From NCBI GenBank assembly GCA_027858895.1, contig JAQIBX010000040.1, positions 1-33,723 on the forward strand: a DNA stretch of 33,723 nt. Reading direction: 5' to 3'. Origin of the DNA: Desulfuromusa sp. Lineage in GTDB: Bacteria; Desulfobacterota; Desulfuromonadia; Desulfuromonadales; Geopsychrobacteraceae. How positions within the stretch are numbered: position 1 is the first letter of the stretch; each line of letters starts with the position of its first letter. Below the pieces are notes generated by a model. That model ran no database searches. It was not told where the DNA came from and was given only the letters and a program-made list of their open reading frames with translations. Positions 9,179 through 18,403 of this stretch are shown here, in pieces. The position numbers and the translations under genes were made by a program.

Positions 9179-10486
9179 ATGTCGACGCTGCAGAACATTC
9201 TAGCTATCCCTGAGTTGAGGCGCAGAATTCTCTTTACTCTGGCAATGCTTGCAGTTTATCGGGTGGGGTGTCATGTCCCGACTCCCGGTATCGATGCACA
9301 GGTTTTGGCGAAATTTTTTGAAGGAACCGAAGGCACCTTGCTGGGTCTAGTCAGCTCTTTTACCGGTGGCGCTCTTCAGCAGATGGCCGTTTTCGCCCTT
9401 GGAATAATGCCTTACATCAGCGCCTCGATCATTTTACAACTTTTAACGGTTGTTTTTGAGCCGATTGAAAAGCTTTCCAAAGAGGGCGAGCAAGGACGCA
9501 AGAAAATCACCGAATATACACGCTATGGTACTATCGTCTTGGCGCTGATTCAGGGAACTGGTATTGCAATGGGTTTGCAGTCGATGGTTGGGCCTGCTGG
9601 CGAACCAGTTGTGCCTGATCCCGGCCTCGGCTTTATTCTGATGACCGTGATCACACTGACTGCGGGTACTGCCTTTATTATGTGGCTAGGTGAACAAATC
9701 ACTGAACGAGGTATCGGTAATGGTATTTCGTTGATCATCTTTGCTGGTATTGTAGCAGGCACACCTTCTGCGATTGTTAACTCGATTCGTTTGGTGCAAA
9801 CGGGCGCAATGTCTCCAACTATAGTTCTTTTCATTCTTGCTTTGATGCTGGCAACAGTCGGTGCTATTGTTTTTATGGAACGAGCTCAACGGCGCGTACC
9901 GATTCATTATGCGAAGCGGGTTATTGGCATGCGGAATGTTGGTGGGCAGGCCAGTCATCTCCCTTTGAAGATCAACATGAGCGGAGTTATTCCCCCTATT
10001 TTCGCCAGCTCAATTATGATGTTTCCAGCGACTATAGCAAACTTTATTGATGCCCCATGGGTAGATACGATGTCTGCTTATCTGTCGCCGACACATTGGG
10101 TCTACAACGTTTTTTATATTGCTTTTATTGTCTTCTTTTGCTACTTCTACACGGCTATAACGTTTAATCCTGTCAATGTCGCTGATAATATAAAAACTCA
10201 AGGCGGCTTTGTCCCGGGAATTCGTCCTGGCAAAGAAACGGCAAATTACTTGGACATGGTATTGAGTCGACTGACGTTTGTTGGTGCAATATATATATCA
10301 ATGGTCTGTGTATTGCCTACGATGTTAATTAGTCAGCTGAATGTTCCATTCTTCTTTGGTGGTACGTCGTTGCTGATTGTGGTTGGTGTAGGAATGGACA
10401 CAGCTTCACAAATTGAAGCTCACTTGATCTCCAGATCCTATGAAGGCTTTATGAAGGGCGTGACTCTTAAGGGTCGGCACGGCTAA
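9179..10486 (+). CDS. secY: Protein translocase subunit SecY
   Basis: The 435-residue protein is the usual SecY length and shows about ten hydrophobic segments. Family blocks include the RRRILFTLAMLAVYRVGCHVP first segment and, near the C-terminal half, IKTQGGFVPGIRPGKETANY, part of the cytosolic loop that contacts ribosome or SecA. SecY is the pore of the inner-membrane export channel with SecE and SecG. It lies within the spc operon, 3 bases after rplO, so its translation is probably coupled. Confidence 0.98.
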   Translation: MSTLQNILAIPELRRRILFTLAMLAVYRVGCHVPTPGIDAQVLAKFFEGTEGTLLGLVSSFTGGALQQMAVFALGIMPYISASIILQLLTVVFEPIEKLSKEGEQGRKKITEYTRYGTIVLALIQGTGIAMGLQSMVGPAGEPVVPDPGLGFILMTVITLTAGTAFIMWLGEQITERGIGNGISLIIFAGIVAGTPSAIVNSIRLVQTGAMSPTIVLFILALMLATVGAIVFMERAQRRVPIHYAKRVIGMRNVGGQASHLPLKINMSGVIPPIFASSIMMFPATIANFIDAPWVDTMSAYLSPTHWVYNVFYIAFIVFFCYFYTAITFNPVNVADNIKTQGGFVPGIRPGKETANYLDMVLSRLTFVGAIYISMVCVLPTMLISQLNVPFFFGGTSLLIVVGVGMDTASQIEAHLISRSYEGFMKGVTLKGRHG

Positions 10487-10499
10487 GATTGGTTGTCCA

Positions 10500-11147
10500 A
10501 TGAAGATTATTCTGCTTGGTCCGCCAGGGGCTGGTAAGGGTACGCAGGCAACGATGCTGATGAAAGAATACAGCATCCCGCAGATTTCAACAGGGGATAT
10601 GTTGCGCGCTGCTGTACATGATCAAACGCCCATGGGGGTCAAAGCAAAAGAATATATGGATGCAGGTGATCTGGTTCCTGATGATGTAGTCATTGGAATT
10701 GTGCGTGAGCGTCTGCAGGCTGATGACTGTAAAAATGGTTTTATCCTGGATGGTTTTCCGCGCACTCAGTTGCAGGCAGATGCTTTAAAGCAAGTCCTGG
10801 CTGAGGTGGACAAGCAGCTCGATTCGGTTATTTCTTTGCAAGTGGAAACTGAGGCTTTGGTCGGGCGCTTGACCGGTCGTCGTACATGTTCTGGCTGCGG
10901 TAAAGGTTTTCATCTGCAATATGAACCACCTGCTCTCGATGGAACTTGTAGCTCCTGTGGTGGTGTTCTGGTGCAGCGTGATGATGATTGTGAAGCAACA
11001 ATTCGCAACCGAATGCAGGTATATCATCAACAGACCGCGCCTCTGGAGGATTACTATCGAAGAGAAGGTTTATTGACGGTTATCGATGGAATGGGTGATA
11101 TTTCAGCTGTTCAGCGAGCAATAGTTTCAACACTTCAGGGTCATTAG
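10500..11147 (+). CDS. adk: Adenylate kinase, zinc-LID type
   Basis: The 215-residue product interconverts AMP and ATP with 2 ADP. The P-loop GPPGAGKGT spans residues 7-15, and the AMP-binding region contains DGFPRT near residue 84. The LID carries four cysteines at C130, C133, C150 and C153, the structural zinc site found in many Gram-positive and some deltaproteobacterial enzymes but not in E. coli. It is followed directly by map, with no spacer. Confidence 0.97.
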   Translation: MKIILLGPPGAGKGTQATMLMKEYSIPQISTGDMLRAAVHDQTPMGVKAKEYMDAGDLVPDDVVIGIVRERLQADDCKNGFILDGFPRTQLQADALKQVLAEVDKQLDSVISLQVETEALVGRLTGRRTCSGCGKGFHLQYEPPALDGTCSSCGGVLVQRDDDCEATIRNRMQVYHQQTAPLEDYYRREGLLTVIDGMGDISAVQRAIVSTLQGH

Positions 11148-11900
11148 TTGATTGTTATAAAGTCTCGCCCTGAGATTGAAAAGATGCGCAGAGCTGGCCG
11201 GATGGTAGCAGAGATTCTAGAGATGCTTCGCGAGAAGGTACGCCCTGGAGTAACAACGCTCCAATTAGATCAGTTAGCAGAGAAGCAATGTATTGAATGG
11301 AAGGCACGTCCGGCCTTCAAGGGTTATGGCGGCTTTCCTTTTACTATTTGTGCTTCGCCGAACAACCAGGTTGTGCACGGTTTTGCCAACCAAGACCCAT
11401 TACAGGAGGGAGATATAATCAGTATCGATTTTGGTCTGATTATAGATGGTTTTTTCGGCGACTCTGCTGTGACGATTCCGGTTGGTAAGATTGACGATGC
11501 AACTATACAACTACTGCAGGTAACACAAGATTCACTCAAGTGTGGTATAGCTGCTGCGCTGCCGGGCGGACATCTTTCAGATATTTCTAGTGCCATTCAG
11601 ACTTGTGTAGAAAAAGATGGTTTTAGTGTGGTTAGAGAGTTCGTTGGACATGGTATTGGTCGTCAGTTGCATGAAGAGCCTCAGATAGCAAATTATGGTG
11701 TGCAGGGGCGTGGTCCTAAATTGAAAGATGGGATGACCTTTGCGATTGAGCCGATGGTAAATGTCGGGCTGCCTGGGGTAAAGGTGCTGGAAGATGGTTG
11801 GACTGCTGTAACCATTGATGGCAAGCAGTCAGCTCATTTTGAACACACAATAGCAATTACTGAAAACGGGCCTGAAATACTGACCTGTCTTGATCGTTAA
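11148..11900 (+). CDS. map: Methionine aminopeptidase, type I
   Basis: The 250-residue enzyme removes the N-terminal methionine from new proteins. All five metal ligands are visible by comparison with the E. coli enzyme: D94, D105, H168, E201 and E232; H78 is the conserved active-site histidine. The start is an unusual TTG at 11148 that touches the adk stop codon, so reinitiation is likely. The N-terminus IVIKSRPEIEKMRRAGRM fits the family, supporting this start. Confidence 0.96.
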   Translation: MIVIKSRPEIEKMRRAGRMVAEILEMLREKVRPGVTTLQLDQLAEKQCIEWKARPAFKGYGGFPFTICASPNNQVVHGFANQDPLQEGDIISIDFGLIIDGFFGDSAVTIPVGKIDDATIQLLQVTQDSLKCGIAAALPGGHLSDISSAIQTCVEKDGFSVVREFVGHGIGRQLHEEPQIANYGVQGRGPKLKDGMTFAIEPMVNVGLPGVKVLEDGWTAVTIDGKQSAHFEHTIAITENGPEILTCLDR

Positions 11901-11958
11901 TTAATAATGTTGGATCTATCGCTGTTGATAGAGAAATTGATAGGAAAAGGATCTCAAA

Positions 11959-12072
11959 ATGAAGGTTAGAGCTTCGGTTAAGAAGATCTGTGATAAATGC
12001 AAAATTATCAAACGCAAAGGTGTTATCCGAATCATCTGCGAGAATCCCAAACACAAGCAAAGACAGGGATAA
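11959..12072 (+). CDS. rpmJ: 50S ribosomal protein L36, zinc type
   Basis: This 37-codon gene encodes [20 protein letters not shown] and ends [10 protein letters not shown]. The zinc ligands C11, C14, C27 and H32 of L36 are all present. It starts at ATG 11959 after AGGAAAAGGA (11942-11951) and ends with TAA at 12070. It lies between map and rpsM; infA, which often precedes it, is not here. Confidence 0.96.
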   Translation: MKVRASVKKICDKCKIIKRKGVIRIICENPKHKQRQG

Positions 12073-12089
12073 GGCCCTAGGAGGAAAAA

Positions 12090-12458
12090 TTGGCACGTAT
12101 TGCTGGAGTCGATTTACCGCGTAATAAACGCATTGAAGTTGCGATGACCTATATTTATGGGATTGGTCGCACTACGTCGCAAAATATCCTTTCACAGGCA
12201 GGTGTAGATTTTAATGCCCGTACTGATGATTTGACAGAGTCTGAACTTGTTAAGATTCGTGAACTTGTAGACAATGATTGCACTGTAGAGGGTGATTTGC
12301 GTCGCGAGCTGACAATGAATATCAAGCGATTGATGGATCTTGGTTGTTATCGTGGTTTGCGCCATCGTAAAGGTTTGCCAGTGCGCGGTCAGAATACCAA
12401 AAATAATTCACGGACCCGTAAGGGGCCGAAGAAAACTGTTGCCGGTAAGAAGAAATAA
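12090..12458 (+). CDS. rpsM: 30S ribosomal protein S13
   Basis: The 122-residue protein starts [20 protein letters not shown] and ends with the basic tail rich in [12 protein letters not shown], as in S13 of the 30S head, which bridges to the 50S subunit. The start is TTG at 12090 following a strong TAGGAGGA (12078-12085). It opens the alpha-operon part of the cluster. Confidence 0.97.
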   Translation: MARIAGVDLPRNKRIEVAMTYIYGIGRTTSQNILSQAGVDFNARTDDLTESELVKIRELVDNDCTVEGDLRRELTMNIKRLMDLGCYRGLRHRKGLPVRGQNTKNNSRTRKGPKKTVAGKKK

Positions 12459-12470
12459 GCGGAGTTATTC

Positions 12471-12866
12471 ATGGCTAAATCAGGAAAAAAAATCGTACGT
12501 AAAAAGGTAGTAAATAAAAATATAGCTAAAGGTGTTGTGCATATACAATCCACCTTTAACAACACCATTGTGACCATTTGCGATCCTGTTGGTAATGTTG
12601 TTGCATGGTCGACCGCCGGAGCAAAGGGCTTTAAGGGGTCACGGAAAAGTACTCCATTTGCAGCTCAGATAGCAGCAGAAGATGCGGCAGTCAAAGCTAT
12701 GGAGCACGGTATGCGTTCGGTTGAGGCCTGTGTAAAAGGTCCGGGTAGTGGTCGTGAATCAGCTTTGCGTGCGCTCTCATTGGCTGGTTTGACAGTTACT
12801 ATGATAAAGGACGTAACACCGATCCCCCATAATGGTTGTCGTCCGCCCAAGCGTCGTCGCGTTTAA
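12471..12866 (+). CDS. rpsK: 30S ribosomal protein S11
   Basis: The 131-residue protein contains [20 protein letters not shown] and ends [18 protein letters not shown], an unmistakable S11 C-terminus. S11 lies on the 30S platform near the Shine-Dalgarno helix. It starts with ATG 12 bases after rpsM. Confidence 0.98.
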   Translation: MAKSGKKIVRKKVVNKNIAKGVVHIQSTFNNTIVTICDPVGNVVAWSTAGAKGFKGSRKSTPFAAQIAAEDAAVKAMEHGMRSVEACVKGPGSGRESALRALSLAGLTVTMIKDVTPIPHNGCRPPKRRRV

Positions 12867-12884
12867 GCATCGAGGAGGAAAAAG

Positions 12885-13514
12885 TTGTCTAGATACTCTG
12901 GTCCGGTCTGCCGTCAGTGCAGAAGAGAAAATACTAAACTGTTCCTGAAAGGGGACAGATGTTATACCGATAAGTGTGCTTTGGAACGTCGCAATTATGC
13001 TCCTGGTCAGCATGGTCAACGTCGTACCAAGGTTACAGACTACGGTACTCAGTTGCGTGAAAAACAAAAGGTAAAACGTACATATGGCTTGCAGGAAAAA
13101 CAATTCAGGCTCTATTTTTTCAAAGCAGATCGTATGAAGGGTGTTACGGGCGAGAATCTTTTGATGTTGCTTGAACGCCGCCTTGATAGTGCTATTTATC
13201 GTCTAGGCTTTTCAGTGTCTAGAGCTCAAGCGAGAACTTTGGTTCGCCATGGCCACTTTCAGGTTAATGGACAAAAAGTCAATATTCCTTCTTATTTAGT
13301 GCGTCCGAATGATGTTGTCACTTTGCGCGAGAAGAGTCGTGAGGTTGCTTGTATCAATGAATCTCTAGACAGTGTAATGCGTCGCGGATTACCATCTTGG
13401 GTTGAGCTTGAGCGTGATGCCTTTAAAGGTACCATTAAGACTTTACCGGTACGTAGTGAATTAACAACACCTGAGTTCCAAGAGCAGTTGATTGTTGAAC
13501 TTTACTCTAAGTAA
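12885..13514 (+). CDS. rpsD: 30S ribosomal protein S4, zinc type
   Basis: The 209-residue protein begins [19 protein letters not shown] and has four cysteines, C9, C12, C26 and C31, the zinc-binding form of the S4 N-terminus. The S4 RNA-binding domain follows (near residues 95-160, [20 protein letters not shown]). S4 nucleates 16S rRNA folding and in E. coli represses the alpha operon. The start is TTG at 12885 after CGAGGAGG (12871-12878). Confidence 0.97.
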   Translation: MSRYSGPVCRQCRRENTKLFLKGDRCYTDKCALERRNYAPGQHGQRRTKVTDYGTQLREKQKVKRTYGLQEKQFRLYFFKADRMKGVTGENLLMLLERRLDSAIYRLGFSVSRAQARTLVRHGHFQVNGQKVNIPSYLVRPNDVVTLREKSREVACINESLDSVMRRGLPSWVELERDAFKGTIKTLPVRSELTTPEFQEQLIVELYSK

Positions 13515-13556
13515 TTTAGAACCTCATCAGGGTCTCTTGAGAGGGAGAATAAATAT

Positions 13557-14567
13557 ATGTACAAAAACTGGAGAGAACTGATCAAGCCGGTACGCTTGGA
13601 AGCAACTGAATTAAGCGTAACCTATGGTAAATTTGTTGCAGAACCATTTGAGCGCGGCTTTGGTACCACTCTTGGCAACTCATTGCGTAGAATACTTCTC
13701 TCATCTCTTCAGGGGGCTGCGATTACCTCTGTACGGATAAAAAATGTTCAGCACGAGTTCTCAAGCGTCGTCGGGGTCACTGAAGATGTTACTGATATTA
13801 TCCTCAATTTAAAGGGTGTTAAGGTACGTTTGCATGGCCATGATGACCGTAATGTTCGAATTGTGCAAAAGGGTGCTGGAGTCATCAAGGCAGGTGACAT
13901 TATTACCAACAACAATGTCGAGATTTTAAATCCTGACCTGTATATTGCGACTTGTGGAGATGAGACTGATCTTGAAATTGATATGACTGTTGCCATGGGC
14001 AAAGGTTATGTTTCTGCAGAAAAAAATCGGGATGATAGTGCTCCGGTTGGAACAATTCCGATCGACGCAATATTTTCTCCGATAGCAAAAGTCAATTATA
14101 CTGTTTCAAATGCGCGAGTGGGACAGATAACTGATTACGACAAACTGACACTGGAATTAAAAACTGATGGCAGTGTCAAACCAGAAGATGCGATTGCCTA
14201 TGCCGCTAAAATTTATAAGGAGCAGCTGCAGATCTTTATCAATTTTGATGAAACAGTTGAGCCCGTTTTAGCAGAAGAAAGCATTGAAAAAAATAAGATA
14301 AATGAAAATCTTTATCGTTCAGTCGAAGAACTGGAGCTATCGGTACGTAGTGCCAACTGTTTAAAAAATGCCCAAATTAATCTCATTGGTGAACTGGTAC
14401 AAAAGTCAGAAGCAGAGATGCTGAAAACCCAGAATTTTGGCAGGAAGTCACTGAATGAAATTAAGGATATCCTTGCTGAGATGGGTTTAGGCCTCGGCGT
14501 AAAATTGGATAGTTTTCCAGATCCTGATTATTTGAAATTGATTCAAAAGGGTCATGACGACGAATAG
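13557..14567 (+). CDS. rpoA: DNA-directed RNA polymerase alpha subunit
   Basis: The 336-residue protein shows both alpha domains. The N-terminal dimerisation domain contains [20 protein letters not shown], and the C-terminal domain (residues about 250-320) contains the [20 protein letters not shown] helix-hairpin region that binds promoter UP elements and activators. It lies between rpsD and rplQ, the universal position, and starts at ATG 13557 after GAGGGAGA (13540-13547). Confidence 0.98.
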   Translation: MYKNWRELIKPVRLEATELSVTYGKFVAEPFERGFGTTLGNSLRRILLSSLQGAAITSVRIKNVQHEFSSVVGVTEDVTDIILNLKGVKVRLHGHDDRNVRIVQKGAGVIKAGDIITNNNVEILNPDLYIATCGDETDLEIDMTVAMGKGYVSAEKNRDDSAPVGTIPIDAIFSPIAKVNYTVSNARVGQITDYDKLTLELKTDGSVKPEDAIAYAAKIYKEQLQIFINFDETVEPVLAEESIEKNKINENLYRSVEELELSVRSANCLKNAQINLIGELVQKSEAEMLKTQNFGRKSLNEIKDILAEMGLGLGVKLDSFPDPDYLKLIQKGHDDE

Positions 14568-14604
14568 TCTCCCTTTTATTGGTTTTTAGAAAGGAACAAA
14601 AGTA

Positions 14605-15015
14605 ATGCGCCACAATAAATCTGGCAGACGTCTAGGCCGCAAGCCCGATCATCGTCAACATATGATGCAAAACATGGTTATCTCTTTTTTTGAAAATGAG
14701 AGAATTACAACAACAGTGACCCGTGCTAAAGAACTGCGTAAGCTTGTAGAGAAAATGATAACGCTCGGCAAGCGAGGTGATATACATGCTCGCCGTCAGG
14801 CTCTGCGGGTGATGCATGATCAGAAGGTTGTTGCTAAATTATTTGAAATGATTGCGCCACGATACTCTGATCGACCTGGTGGTTTTACCCGAATCATTAG
14901 ACTTGAGAATCGTCAAGGCGACAATGCGCCTATGGCAATTTTCGAGCTAGTTGAGGAAGGCTATGAGCCAAAACAAGAAGTTCAAGAAACAACTGTTGAA
15001 GAAACGGTTGCATAA
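14605..15015 (+). CDS. rplQ: 50S ribosomal protein L17
   Basis: The 136-residue protein begins [20 protein letters not shown], the L17 signature. Compared with E. coli L17 it has an acidic tail (about the last 20 residues, rich in Glu, Gln and Val) that probably extends from the ribosome surface. It is the last gene of the super-operon and is followed by a strong terminator. Confidence 0.97.
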   Translation: MRHNKSGRRLGRKPDHRQHMMQNMVISFFENERITTTVTRAKELRKLVEKMITLGKRGDIHARRQALRVMHDQKVVAKLFEMIAPRYSDRPGGFTRIIRLENRQGDNAPMAIFELVEEGYEPKQEVQETTVEETVA

Positions 15016-15084
15016 CAATCTAAAATCGACAAAAGATTACCTGTGGAAGAGACCGCTTAACATATTTTTTTCAGGTAGATGATT

Positions 15085-15127
15085 AACAGGGGACAAAGAA
15101 TTATTTCTTTGTCCCCTGTTTTTGTTT
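15085..15127 (+). terminator. Intrinsic terminator of the ribosomal super-operon
   Basis: The arms 15085-15100 and 15105-15120 are exact reverse complements of 16 bases, with a four-base loop (TTAT). The right arm runs into TTTGTTT. It lies 70 bases past the rplQ stop and is the only strong hairpin-plus-T structure I noticed in the first 15 kb. Confidence 0.92.
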
Positions 15128-15144
15128 GAAGAATTTGCTACACG

Positions 15145-15173
15145 TTGACTCCGTAAGTACTGAATGTTACTTT
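15145..15173 (+). promoter_or_regulatory. Possible sigma-70 promoter for mgtE
   Basis: TTGACT (15145-15150) is followed after 17 bases by TACTTT (15168-15173). The -35 matches consensus at five of six bases and the -10 at three. It lies between the upstream terminator and the mgtE start, where a promoter is expected. The weak -10 keeps confidence low. Confidence 0.35.
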
Positions 15174-15219
15174 CTAATTGTTTTTCACTTTTCCGTTCAA
15201 CGCAACCTAGGTGTGTCCT

Positions 15220-16578
15220 ATGCATGATCAAAAAATGCAGGTACTGCAGGGTACTGTTGGTAAGTTGCTCCGCCGCGGAGCTACTACGAACTTAAAGAAA
15301 GCTCTCGGCAAAATTCACCCGGCAGATATTGCCCATCTCTGCCGTTATTTTGAGCTTCATGAACAGAAAATTCTGCTTGAATTAACCCCTGATTTGGATC
15401 GTGTTGCCGATGTCTTGTCTGAGCTGGAGCCAGAATCGTGGCCGCTACTTGCTGAGCTTCTAGAGAAAGACTACCTCATCTCAATTGTGCATGAAATGGC
15501 GGATGACGATAGTGCTGTATTTATTAGAAGTCTTCCTGACGCATTGGCTGAGGAGATCTTGGCAGCGCTGCACGATGATCAGTCAGATGATGTTGAACAT
15601 TTGCTCGGCTATGATGAAGAGACAGCTGGCAGTATCATGTCAACTGACGTTTTTTCACTTGACCAGGATATTACAGTCAGGCAGGCGATTGAGTCTCTCC
15701 AAGGTTCAGAAGACTATGAAATGGCTTTCTATGTTTACGTTACCGATGAACATAACCACCTGGTTGGAGTGTTGTCGTTACGCCAATTGTTGACGGTCCC
15801 GCCAGGAACATGTTTACGCGATATCATGTCGACTAATGTAATGAGGGTCAGAACTGACATGGATCAGGAACAAGTTGCTGGCCTCGTTGCCAAATATAAT
15901 ATCCTGGCAATACCGGTTGTTGATGATCAAGGTAAATTGCTTGGATTGATAACGGTTGATGATGTTATCGATGTCATGCGTGATGAAGCTACAGAAGATA
16001 TTCTGCGGATGGCTGGTACCAGTGAAGAAGAACTGTTGTTGGGTTATAAATCGTTGCAAATTGCGCGTTTACGTCTTCCCTGGCTATTGGCGACCCTGGT
16101 TGGTGGCGTCGTGACTGGAACCTTGATGTGGTATTTCAGGGCAACATTGGAACAAGCCATTATGCTGATTTCATTTATTCCAGTTATCACTGGTATGGGT
16201 GGAAATGTCGGCGGACAGACATCAACTATTTTGGTGCGAGGTTTTGCCACTGGTAAAATTGACTTTTCTATGGTGCGACAGGTTTTTCTGAAAGAGTTGC
16301 GAGTAGGATTGATAATGGGGGTTGTCTGCGGACTGGTGATTGCCGGGGTAGCATCAGTCTGGCATCAGAACATCTACTTGGGTCTCGCGGTTGGAGTGGC
16401 GATGGTCACGGCCATTACGGTTGCTGCCTGTATGGGGGTCATTGTTACAGTATTTTTCAAAAAAATAGGGGTTGATCCGGCAATAGCATCGAGTCCTTTT
16501 GTGCAGACGGTCAATGACATCAGCGGAATCCTGATTTATTTCAGTACAGCAACCCTGTTCCTACCTTATTTAATATAA
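15220..16578 (+). CDS. mgtE: Magnesium transporter MgtE
   Basis: The 452-residue protein has the MgtE layout. An N-terminal helical Mg2+-sensing domain (about 1-125) contains HPADIAHL. A pair of CBS domains follows (about 130-255). The membrane domain (about 280-450) has the pore-region block PVITGMGGNVGGQTSTILVR and ends in hydrophobic helices. MgtE imports Mg2+ across the inner membrane and closes when cytosolic Mg2+ is high. ATG 15220 is preferred over GTG 15211; the ribosome site (CTAGGTG, 15207-15213) is weak. No Mg2+ riboswitch was evident in the short leader. Confidence 0.95.
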   Translation: MHDQKMQVLQGTVGKLLRRGATTNLKKALGKIHPADIAHLCRYFELHEQKILLELTPDLDRVADVLSELEPESWPLLAELLEKDYLISIVHEMADDDSAVFIRSLPDALAEEILAALHDDQSDDVEHLLGYDEETAGSIMSTDVFSLDQDITVRQAIESLQGSEDYEMAFYVYVTDEHNHLVGVLSLRQLLTVPPGTCLRDIMSTNVMRVRTDMDQEQVAGLVAKYNILAIPVVDDQGKLLGLITVDDVIDVMRDEATEDILRMAGTSEEELLLGYKSLQIARLRLPWLLATLVGGVVTGTLMWYFRATLEQAIMLISFIPVITGMGGNVGGQTSTILVRGFATGKIDFSMVRQVFLKELRVGLIMGVVCGLVIAGVASVWHQNIYLGLAVGVAMVTAITVAACMGVIVTVFFKKIGVDPAIASSPFVQTVNDISGILIYFSTATLFLPYLI

Positions 16579-16634
16579 ACTGTACGCTGCTGACGAGCTG
16601 GATTTACTTACCTTTTTGAGTTTGTAGAAAAGTC

Positions 16635-17378
16635 ATGGTGCATTTGCCACAACGTAGTGAGGCTTTGGTCTTACGCCGTACTAACTATGGAGAGTCTGAT
16701 ATAATTCTGACTCTTTTTACCGCCACTTATGGTCTGCAGAAAGGTTTTGCAAAGTCAGCGCGGAAAAGTCGTAAGCGCTTCGGAGCCGTTCTTGAACCAT
16801 TTACCCAAGCTGTTTTTCAGTGGAAGAAAGGGCGCGGGTCTTTCTGGTTGTTGCAGGAAGCTGAACTGGTCACCCTGCGTTTTGGATTGCGTAGTGATTT
16901 ACAGCGACTTGCTCTCGCAAGTTATGGTGTTGAATTAGTTGGTCTGTTGCTACAGGAGGGTGAACCTCAGCAACTCATTTATGAACTCCTCTGCAGTTTC
17001 CTTGACTATCTTGAACAAGGTGGCGATGAGTTCAGTGCCAGGCTGCTATTTGAGTTGCGGTTGATTTATCTGCTTGGATATATGCCTCACCTGCTTCATT
17101 GCAGTGAATGTCTGAAAATTTTTGCAAATGAACTGATCCGCTTTGATGCTAACCGTGGCGGCAGCCTTTGCCTCGATTGTGCGGGGTCTGGTGGCATATC
17201 TGTTGATCTTGGAACTATTGGGTCGTTGGCTCGCTCACTCAAGGTCGCACATAGGCAGTTTAGTGGGTTTTCCTTTGGCCCTAAAACGCTTCATCAGGCA
17301 GGTTTAATCCTCAGTCAGGTTTTGCAGCAAATTTTGCCGAGAGAACCAAGATCGCTTAAATTTCTCTCTCAACTGTGA
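16635..17378 (+). CDS. recO: DNA repair protein RecO
   Basis: The 247-residue protein has an N-terminal OB-fold (SEALVLRRTNYGESDIILTL) and a helical C-terminal domain with a zinc finger made by C156, C159, C179 and C182. RecO works with RecR, and RecF where present, to load RecA on SSB-coated single-stranded DNA. It lies 56 bases after mgtE with no terminator seen, so the two may be cotranscribed. The ribosome site upstream of 16635 is not strong. Confidence 0.93.
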   Translation: MVHLPQRSEALVLRRTNYGESDIILTLFTATYGLQKGFAKSARKSRKRFGAVLEPFTQAVFQWKKGRGSFWLLQEAELVTLRFGLRSDLQRLALASYGVELVGLLLQEGEPQQLIYELLCSFLDYLEQGGDEFSARLLFELRLIYLLGYMPHLLHCSECLKIFANELIRFDANRGGSLCLDCAGSGGISVDLGTIGSLARSLKVAHRQFSGFSFGPKTLHQAGLILSQVLQQILPREPRSLKFLSQL

Positions 17379-17390
17379 CCATTGCCAATC

Positions 17391-17419
17391 TTGACATCTT
17401 TAGGGGTGAAAGCTAAACT
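17391..17419 (+). promoter_or_regulatory. Likely sigma-70 promoter for glyQ-glyS
   Basis: A perfect -35 box TTGACA (17391-17396) is separated by 17 bases from TAAACT (17414-17419), which matches the -10 consensus at four of six positions. It lies just after recO and about 65 bases before the glyQ start. No T-box-like leader fits in that space. Confidence 0.65.
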
Positions 17420-17484
17420 CGCGCTTCCATTTCGTATTTATGTCCCCCGTTATTTATGACGGATTTATTTTTTTTGGAGGTCAT

Positions 17485-18354
17485 GTGACATTTCAGAACT
17501 TAATTCTTTCACTGCAAAACTTTTGGGCCGAGCAGGGCTGTATTATTCAGCAACCGTACGATATAGAAAAGGGGGCTGGGACTTTTAATCCGGCAACATT
17601 TTTGCGAGCGCTCGGGCCCGAGCCTTGGAATGTTGCTTACGTAGAGCCATCCCGGCGTCCTACAGATGGGCGTTACGGTGAAAACCCCAATCGTTTACAG
17701 CATTACTACCAGTTTCAGGTTCTCCTGAAACCATCTCCACAGAATATTCAGGACCTCTATCTCGATTCTCTCAAAAGCTTCGGCATCGATCCCCTAGCGC
17801 ACGACATCAGATTTGTTGAAGATGACTGGGAGTCACCGACCCTGGGAGCTTGGGGATTAGGTTGGGAGGTTTGGTTGGATGGGATGGAAATTACTCAATT
17901 TACCTATTTCCAACAGTGTGGTGGCTTTGAGCTGAAACCAATTCCGGGTGAAATTACTTATGGAATTGAACGTATTGCTATGTATCTGCAGGGGGTTGAC
18001 AGCGTTTACGATCTGGAGTGGGTGAACGGTATCAAGTATGGGGATGTTCATCATCAGACTGAAGTTGAATTTTCCCGTTATAATTTTGAAGAAGCTGATA
18101 CGGATATGCTTTTTCAACTTTTTGATATGTATGAAAAAGAATCACTCCAGTTGGTAGAGAAAGCTCTCGTCTTTCCCGCCTACGATTTTGTTTTAAAATG
18201 TTCGCATGCTTTTAATCTACTTGATGCTCGAAGTGCAATTTCGGTTACAGAACGGGCAAGCTATATTGGTAGGGTGCGCAATATGTCCAAACTTTGCGCT
18301 GCTGGGTATATTGCCCAGCGAGAAAAACTTGGTCACCCACTACTGAAAAAATAA
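17485..18354 (+). CDS. glyQ: Glycine--tRNA ligase alpha subunit
   Basis: The 289-residue product contains [20 protein letters not shown] and [20 protein letters not shown], signatures of the catalytic alpha chain of the bacterial alpha2beta2 glycyl-tRNA synthetase. The frame is open to 17440, but GTG at 17485, right after GGAGG (17476-17480), gives the family start [14 protein letters not shown]; the upstream residues are not family-like. The four-base gap between GGAGG and GTG is short. glyS follows 49 bases later. Confidence 0.95.
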   Translation: MTFQNLILSLQNFWAEQGCIIQQPYDIEKGAGTFNPATFLRALGPEPWNVAYVEPSRRPTDGRYGENPNRLQHYYQFQVLLKPSPQNIQDLYLDSLKSFGIDPLAHDIRFVEDDWESPTLGAWGLGWEVWLDGMEITQFTYFQQCGGFELKPIPGEITYGIERIAMYLQGVDSVYDLEWVNGIKYGDVHHQTEVEFSRYNFEEADTDMLFQLFDMYEKESLQLVEKALVFPAYDFVLKCSHAFNLLDARSAISVTERASYIGRVRNMSKLCAAGYIAQREKLGHPLLKK

Positions 18355-18403
18355 CACACTAATTGTTGCCGCTTTTGTCGGTGCATACTAACTGGAGTGA
18401 TAC

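Noticed and set aside
13533-13542. Small palindrome TCTCTTGAGA before rpoA
   Set aside because: Too short to assign as a regulatory structure and partly overlaps the ribosome site.
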